A stretch of 64,000 nucleotides of DNA from Agrypnia vestita (Eukaryota > Arthropoda > Insecta > Trichoptera > Phryganeidae): NCBI GenBank assembly GCA_016648135.1, contig JADDOH010008000.1, positions 16,244-80,243 on the forward strand. Direction: 5' to 3'. Of this stretch, positions 12,701 through 21,700 are shown in pieces. Position 1 is the stretch's first letter; each line of letters opens with the position of its first letter. The notes beneath the pieces were generated by a model. It saw nothing but the letters and a program-made list of their open reading frames with translations. It was not told the DNA's origin and did no database searches. Made by a program: the position numbers and the translations under genes.

Positions 12701-15700
12701 CGTTAGTTGAAATTGACAGAAGTATGACAGATTGACGTATTATTTTTTAAGGTTAGGTCTGATGTCAGTTTGCGTTTCATGCTATTTGTTTAACATGTAC
12801 ATAAATATTGTGCTGACTGCTGCTATATTTTCTAGGACAAATGTTTTCAGATAGTTATGTTGAGCTATTATTGTATACAAGTTCGTCGAATGAAGAACAA
12901 ACTCGACGACAAAGATTGTTCAATATATGAGTGGATTATTTTAATATTTTAGATGACGAAGATTTTATCTACCGTTTTCACTTGTCAAAAAGGTTTGCTT
13001 AAGAGCTTCTAGAAGATATTGGGTAAAATTTAAAAAGGCGCACGCCTAGGAATCTGACATTATCACCAATCACATAATTGCTTGTTGCCTTAAGATTCTA
13101 TGCTCTTGGATCAATATTATTAGCTGCTGCAGACTTTCTTGGGGTTTCAAAGTCTACTGCCAGTGTAGTGTTGTGGGAAGTATCCCAAAAATCCGGTGTA
13201 AGTGAGAAATTTTAGGTTATGTTTATAGAAGTAATGTTTAGTTTCCATAGAAAGGAGATATAATTCGCCTCTCTCAGCTCTGAAATCATAGACAAAAGCA
13301 TTACGGTATTGCGATACTTACGGACGGTCAAAAAAGTTTTATAATACGAGTGTCGGTAATATTTACTAACGAACGGCAATCCGTTCGTTAATTGTCGATT
13401 TACTAACGGAGAACGGATACTTTCGTTTATAAGACCGGCCCTCAATCAACTTCAAATTAAAAGACGCATTGGTTTAATTTGAAAGGGATTTATCATCACT
13501 CTTATATTGATAGTTCTTTAATTATATTTTTTAATCGTCTATTGATCAACTGGTTAGGGGGTTGAAATATTAAAAGCATTAATCCGTGCTCGGTAACTGT
13601 CTAAAATTTGGTAAATTCTGTGCTGCATACTGAATATTAATATTCCATCTTGGGATAAAAAATCATTGTTAATTTTTTTTTAATTGTTAATTTTTAATTT
13701 AAGATAATTGGGATGCTTGGGACCCTGACGAACCTACAAATGATAGGCAGACTGATAATGCTGAACTACATTGTGAAGATGACAATTTCAATGTAAGAAA
13801 AATTTTACGTAACAAAAATTACTAAATATTTTAATAAAAACTAAAAAGATATCTTTATAGGTGGCTCCGTGCTTAATATGACAAAAGCATGTGGCAAATT
13901 GTCTATTTTAAAATATAATGCACTTATTGAAATTTTAGTTAAAACAAAAAAATTATAATACTATATTAGCTAATCAAATTAAATCATAAATTGAGGTTTG
14001 TTCTGATCAGAACAAACCTCAATTTATCAAATTAAAAATGTAAAACGTTACATTTATACGACATTGCAATTTGTAACCAACTAGTTCACTTGATGGTATT
14101 TTGTATTTGGTATGTTTGTACAAGTAATAAGTAGATGAGTTTGTGTATTTGGGAAGTACATATGTTCAAAACAAGAGGAAAGGTTGAGAAAGATATCGAG
14201 AGGAGGGTAACAGCGGGGAATAAGGTAATACAAATACATGTCTACTAAGGCAATGGAATTTTTGTACCACCACTGATGCATAGAAATGAAACCTGGAGCA
14301 GGCAGAAGAACAACAAAAGTAGACTGAATGCAATGGTAATGAGATCACTTGGACGTATGTGTGACAACTCCATTTATGATAGAGTAAAAATTAAGAAATT
14401 AGGAATGAAAGCTGATCTTAGCATAATTAATAGAATCAATAATTGCTCAAATGGTTTGAGCATATGAATGAGGAAAGAATGGTAAGAAAGATATATGATG
14501 CAAGTGTTGACTGCAGAAGACGTGGCATGATCAGATTAACCAAATAATGGAAGATGGTCCTGTTAGGAACCTCAACAATCGTCGAGCTTGCGTGGGAAAC
14601 GTATGAATGCGAATGGGGCAAGAGTTATGTATCGGTATAGAAGAGTGAGGCACTCTACGCTCTCTGCCTACCCCTGCAGTAAACAGCATGATGATAAGTA
14701 AGAAATTCATCACACTGTTTCACCTCGGGGGTTAGCCAGAGGGAATGGAGCGCCACACTCTTCTGTCCTGACACACAACTCTCGCCTCGTCCACATTCAT
14801 ACATCTCCACACGCAAACCATCTGAGCGACCCTTTTTTATTTTTATTAATTATGCTATGATCAGCTTTAGATTCTTTCCTAATTTGTCTATTCTTATCAT
14901 AAATGGATTTGCACAAAAAAATCTAAGTTATCTCATTTGCAATTTGTGGTAGTTAAATTTTTTTTTAAGGCATAAGGTATTTTTAATCCACATGATATTC
15001 TTTGCAGATGGACTGCGAGTATGATCCTAGTAAAGATCCTCAACCAACTTTATTAGACGAATTGATAGAAGCGACTGATGGCCGCAAGAAACGCCGAAAA
15101 CGTAAAAACAAGTTGGCTGACGTTTTGGCAACAAAGAAACCTATGTACGATCCGCAAACCTCTAATCAAACATTTTCCCAATACTTGGAAGAGTACTATA
15201 AGCTAGACTGTGAAGATGTTATAGGGGACATGCCGTGTCGATTCAAATACAGACAAGTGCCACCTCTGGACTACGGACTCACCACTGCAGAGGTAATTGC
15301 GATTCTTTAAGAAAATACTTTTTTTAACGCTTCAGTAAACCATGCAGCCCAACTACTGAAGTAAAATGTATCATGAAAACCAGGGGGGTGCAGTGAAAAC
15401 ATTGAAGCATGACTTTTCCAGAACCATATATTGAAAAAAAACTTGAAATGAAACATATGTATATCTCGTAATATACCTATCACAATTATTGACATATTAT
15501 TATATATTTTGAAAAAAAACTTTAAATGAATCATATATCTCGTAATATACCTATCACAATTATTGAAATATTATTCATTTGTTAATCAGGGTTCGAGGAT
15601 ATATATATTTTTATTTTTTATTTTTATTTTTTTTTATTTGTTTACGCCCATTAGGCTTTTACATAGAGCCATAAATATCATGATATATATCACGATATTT

Positions 15701-18700
15701 ATGGCTCGATTTTTATTTTTGATATATATCCAAGAAAACTTTCTGCAAATGTTAATAGATGGCGCTAGTTGTATTTTAAAAATGCTACAGGTTGTTTTTT
15801 TTAAATCTGCGGTCGTTACTAGATGGCGTTGGTTGTATTTTAAAAAATGCTACGGTTATTTTTAAGTTTCGTTTGTTTCATATAACCCTTTTTTTATTTC
15901 ACACAAAGAAACAAACACCCATAATGCTACATTAGAAAGAGCAACTTTTATAATTTATATATAATAATTGCATATATAAGCCTTTTTCAGTACCTATGCA
16001 ATTCATTTATTTAATAAATAATAATTCATATACAAAATAAAATAATAAATTTCCTAATTATTTCGAATTTGTATCAATCGACGTGTGCAAAAAAGGAGAA
16101 AAAATAGTTTGGATATATATCCAATTTTTGATTTATATCGGATATATATAAAAAAATCCGATTATTTGATTTTTATTATAAAAATCGGATTTTTTCGAAC
16201 CTTGATGTTAATATAAAATTATATTCTTTCAGATAAATTTTTAATTTCTAATTTTTTTTACAAAATATATGTTGACAAAAAAGGCTTGCTGCAATGTTCT
16301 CACTGCAGCACGCGCCTGATAAAAACACATAGGTTTATGGAGATTTATTCATTAATAAATCACATAAATTTAATGTGACCACACCAGAAATCGAACCCTC
16401 AGTTGCTAGCGTCATGCCCATTAGGCTATTGACCATATATTCCGAAAATAACAATCATTGTTATTTCGGTATCTTGACAGTTATTGTATAACATTGTAAC
16501 GCCGTCAATTTTGACATTATTAAGTTTGACAGGCTTGGAATTCATGAATTCAACCAATCTGAAAGCTCTCATCATTTTGTGAATAACTTAATGTTTATTT
16601 GCGTTTTAGAGCTTTCTGATTGGTTGAATTCATTAATACCAAACCTGTCAAACATAATACTGTCAAAATTGACAGTGTTACAATGTTATACAATAATTTT
16701 GGCATATGGATGCAAAACTGCCACTATTCATATGGATTTGCATCTATACGCCACAACTGTCAAGAGATTGAAATAGCAATTTTTGCTATTCTTAGAATAC
16801 ACCCGTATAAATGCAGATGTTTAATCTATTTGTGTACATATGTATTTTTCTCACAACCTAATACAGTAAGTAGACTCCGGATTTTCCATTGCATTAACCA
16901 GTTTCAGAGTAACCGGGTCAGTAAAAGATTCTGTTTTTGAAAATATTTCGAAATTCTTCATATGTAAAAATATTTTTTCTATCGACTAAATAATATTACA
17001 TAAATAAAATATAAAACTTATGAAGTTATAACACGCTGAATTGTGAAATTGAAATTTGAATGTCCCGAATCACAAAATTTTGATAATCCCTATCACTAGA
17101 GTATTTATATTGACATTAGCAGTCGAGCACACCGCGAGTCTAATTTTATCAATGTAAATACTCGCTTAAGGGAGAGTTGTATCAACTTAGATTATATGTA
17201 GTAATCTTTCATGAAAACCATAGATTTTTACGAAATCAGGAAGGTTCAGAAAACGTAATAATAAATGATTTAAAAGAAAGATTACTTTAAACTAAGTTGA
17301 TACAACTGGTGATGTACTTTGGACTTATTTAATTGTTTATTCTCTCATTTCACTGCCCTATTTTGTATTTACGAATTGTTGTCGAATTTGGAGTGGTGTG
17401 TTTTTAATTATTTTCTGTTTTTTTCTTGTGAAGATTATCCAGGTCATTTTTTCCTACTACCCTGGATAATCGAGAGTCTTTTGTATTACCCAGTAGTTTC
17501 CGGCACCCTTAATATACCACAATTTTAATTATTAGGTATTCTTAAATTATTTAGTGCAGTGCCAGTGCAGCCTACATTAACGTAAAACCTTGGTCAAAAT
17601 TATGTTGGCCTAAGTAATATTTTATAAAGGAATGGTATTAATAATACTTCTGTGGGAAAACTTTCACGGCGCGCAGTTTGGGAATCACTGGTATAACTTA
17701 AAGAAATTGGGCTGTCAGGCAGTTGTCCAGCATCCATTTATTTAATATGTAAATATTAGTTGAATGTATAATTCTTATTTTTAAAATATTTTTTTGTAGA
17801 TCTTAATGGCAGACGACGATGAGTTAAACAGATGGTATCCTTTAAAGAAAACTTTGCAATATCGGGAAGAACATAAACAAAGGAATGATCAAAAAATTCT
17901 TGAAGCCAAAGCTAAAAATCTCAAATTAAAGATGAAAATTCTTCCCAGTCTTTTCAAAACACAAGCAAAGTATGTATCTGATATTGCTCACTTCTTTCTT
18001 TCTTAAAAAAAATAAAGTAAGCTAAGTGCTTGTGCTATGCAAATAGGACAAGCTTGGTGGGTCTTGGGACGAGGCTCAGTCGCCTGACCATTTGATTACT
18101 AGCTTATGCACTAGTCGTAAGACTAGATCAAATAATCCTTAATGCGCTTGCGTTTTAAAATATATTTTGTGTTCCGTCTCGACGCCTGGAATCCATTATG
18201 AGAGAACAGCCTGCTGTTTCGGCACTTATTCACGCGTTCCTACCCCCTCTGATTCCCTGTTTGCGACAATTTACTCCCGCTGGTATCCCTGTTTCCGGTT
18301 GCGTCGGCGCAACGGTTTTTCTTTCATATGACGTCGCTGTTTCGCGCCATTTGCACGCGTCTAGACACGCCAACTTTTGTTGTGATTTTTTTTGTGTTTC
18401 TATTGCAATCTACCCCCTTAATTTTGATCCCTAGTTAACAAACATTAGACTATACAAATTTTTAACATAGTGCGACAGGACGTTGATATTTTAGTGTAAA
18501 TCCCGTGAATTTCGTCAAACGTCAAATTTGTTAACAAGATGGCGGACGAGCAAGCTCGTTTGCCGGTATCCTCGAATGACGGATCTTCTTTCGAAGAACC
18601 GAGTCGAAAGAGACGCCGCGTAGCATACGACCCGCGTGTAGACCACCTGCTAAAACAGGTGACTGCTCTGACGGAGGCCTTGTTAGCAGGCGGCGCGGCT

Positions 18701-21700
18701 CCTGCATCAACAACGCCGCCAACGCCGGAAGCCGCGAGCGAGCCCAGCGTGGAGGACGCGAATGCGTCCTTTATTCAGCCGCCGCCGAGCCTCAGAAGGG
18801 CGAAGAATACGCTGGAGTTCGGCAAGCTCAGCACGGTCGTGAAGGAGCCGCCAGTACCGAGAGCGAACCCGAAGCGGATCGAACAGACCTCGAAGTTGCA
18901 ACACTTCGATTCCGACGAGTGGTCAGGCGTTCGCTATGCGGAAACGCAGAGAACCTACGCGGCGACTCCCACATTTGTGGAATTGTCGGTGAACGACGAC
19001 TTGAGAAGGATCGATAACGCGCCGACCCATACTGGCTTGCTGAAAAGATCGCTCGCCGCGCTTTCAAACGCCTTGCTCGCCCAGAGGGAGACCCTGAGAT
19101 ACGGGATGCAATTGCTGGTGAATTGGGCATCTCTTCCGCTTCGGCTCTCTTCGAGCGGATTCAGTCGATGTTCACCAGCGATGCTCCGTACAATAAGATT
19201 TCGGACGACATCCTGCAGATTGTGTGCGGCAGACGGGCAGAGTGTATACTGAACCGGAGAAAGGCCATATTGGAGGGCTTCAAAGACCCTTTCGTGCGAG
19301 AAGGTGCGGCCAAAATCCCTCCAAGCTCGGGATACTTGTTCAATAGGGAAGAGCTATCGGCGTATATCCTAAAGAACGGGGGGCCAGGAGAAGGTGATGG
19401 TCTCGCCCGCAACCCGAAACCTGGCCCAACCGTCAACATCTCAGCCCCAGCCGTCAACTTCTCGTCGAGCTCCGAACCAGGGATACCTCCAGTCCCGTAA
19501 GCCCTTTCTGCCGGAGCCGAGGCACAGGGAGCGAGGCTCAGGGAACCCGAACAGGAGACCTAACCGGAAGGCAGACCACGGCCGAAAACCCGCTGGTGAC
19601 CGTAGCCGCAGAGGTAGAAGATGACGCGAGGCTGAACAACCAGTTCTGGGGAGGACGCTTGAGGAGGTTCCAAAGCACGTGGAAGGAGTTCGGGGCACCA
19701 CCTATAGTGCTGAGAATCCTCAAGGGCGCGAGAATCCCCTTTGTGGCCAAACCTCCGTTAGTCTTCCCCACCAGGCAGCTGTTGAGCAGCTTCAGCACGA
19801 AGGAGTCTCGAGACATGTCGAGTCACATTCAGGCCCTGAAGATGTCAGGCGTGCTGGAAAGAGCAGATCATTCTCCGAGCTTCATCTCAAATCTGTTTCT
19901 AACTCCGAAGTCGGACAACTCCCTAAGGCCGATATTCAACCTGAAGGCGTTGAATGCCTTTGTGGAGGCGAAACCCTTCAAGCTGTTCAACCACTTTCGG
20001 GTCCCAGACTTCCTCCAGCCCAAAGATTGGTTGGTGAAAATCGACCTAACCCAGGCATACTTTCACCTACCAATAGCGGAATCGCACCGAAAGTTCCTGA
20101 GACTATACTACCAAGGGAACTTCTCCAGATGACCTGCCTGCCCTTTGGCCTGTCATCAGCCCCGAGAATGTTCGCAACGCTGTCAAACTGGCTAGCGGGA
20201 CTCTTGCGGAAGAGAGGAATAAGAATGTCCTTAGGTTTTCACGGCCGTTCAGAATCTTCTGTGTATAGTTTTCTGGGATATTCTGCCGTGTGTGTGTGAC
20301 CTCTCTGGCCAACGTTTCGGATCCCATTGCAGGGTCCATCATCAGGGCTGATGTGATGAGTGAGTGTTGAAGTGTAGGTTAAGTATTACCTTGCAATACC
20401 GTACCGAAGTCAGGGTGTCTCCAAGTTTGTGTTATATATGTTAAATACTGGATTGCAGTACCGTGTCGAAAGCAAGGTGTGTGTCTTCTTGTAGTGTTTT
20501 TTTTTTTTTTTTTTTTTTATCTACTAACGGATGTCGGACTGTGCGTATCGTCTATTCGATTTATCCTGCAGCGCCGGATACCACGATGTTCTTAACTTAA
20601 GACCGTCATCCCTATTAATGTTTACCGGGTGCTTGTATATTTCGATTGCTTCTTTGACCAGGCGTGTGTGGTGACTTTTGGGCTTTCCTAAGATTTTTGG
20701 CTCAAATGAAAAATGGTGGCCCGTATCTAGAAAGTGCTCAGCCAATGCCGATTTTTCCGGGTGAACGAGTTTGCATGCTCTTTTATGCTCATCAACCCTC
20801 TTTGAAATCGTGCGTGCTGTTTGTCCCACATACACTTTGTCGCAATTTTGACAATCGAGCCTATAAACACCGTCGGTCTCAAGGGGATCCCGATCCTTCG
20901 CTGGTCTTAAGAGGTCCTTAACCTTGTTGTTTGTGCCGAACACTGTCTTAATATTCTGTTTCTTGAGCGCTTTGGCAATCCTGTCTGTTACATTATGGAT
21001 ATAAGGCAAGATGCTCGGACCGCAAGTGCTCTGGCCTTCGCCAAGTACTGCGCCGCCCGATCGAGGCCGGCAGTTGCTCCCCCAAGCAGGTTCTAGGCCT
21101 CTTGGGAAGCCAACCAGAAATCCCTCTCGGACCGCAAGTGCTCTGGCCTTCGCCAAGTACTGCGCCGCCCGATCGAGGCCGGCAGTTGCTCCCCCAAGCA
21201 GGTTCTAGGCCTCTTGGGGAGACTCAACTTCGCAAACTTCGCCACCCCTCGGGGTCGTTTGCATTGCCGAAGACTGCAGAGATTCAGCCGCCAGCTGCAG
21301 AGGCACGAGCCATCCAGACAAGTGGAGCTTCCTGCCGCGGTTCGGCAAGACCTAGAGTGGTGGTTGGAGGCCGTAGGGGAGTCCTGCCCAATACACGAAG
21401 CCCCCTTCTCCCACTTCCTGACTACAGACGCAGCGGACGCAGGTTGGGGCGGCCAGGTGGACGACAAGACGATATCAGGCCAGTGGTCCCCAGAGCAGAT
21501 GCGGTGGCATTCCAACCAGAAAGAAGCCTTCGCTGTTTACGCAGTGATCAGGGATCACGCTTACCTGCTAAGAGGAACGAAGACCCTACTGCAGACAGAC
21601 AACAAGACAGTAGTGACTTACATCAACAAGGAGGGGGGGACAAGATCATTGGGCCTTCTGAAGATAACTCGAGACCTCCTAGAGTTTATCGACCAGCAGG

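Larger units (their letters stand above)
20224..21011 (-). mobile_element. Penelope-like element, 5'-truncated, inside DIRS
   Basis: Minus-strand order: GIY-YIG endonuclease coding region (21009-20524), a T/A-rich run at 20498-20519, then the 3' region with a hammerhead-like motif (20353-20307), ending at AAAACCTAAGGACAT near 20224. It lies antisense to the DIRS and to KRI1. The reverse transcriptase part is absent. Confidence 0.88.

Noticed and set aside
19679..20299. A 206-codon frame over the DIRS RT
   Set aside because: It only becomes the RT frame after the one-base loss near 20116; earlier codons are a shadow of the true RT frame.
21102..21600. N-terminal half of the long 691-codon frame as part of the recombinase
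   Set aside because: In this stretch the RNase H frame (21214-22221) has the motifs; the longer frame is an overprint until about 22190.
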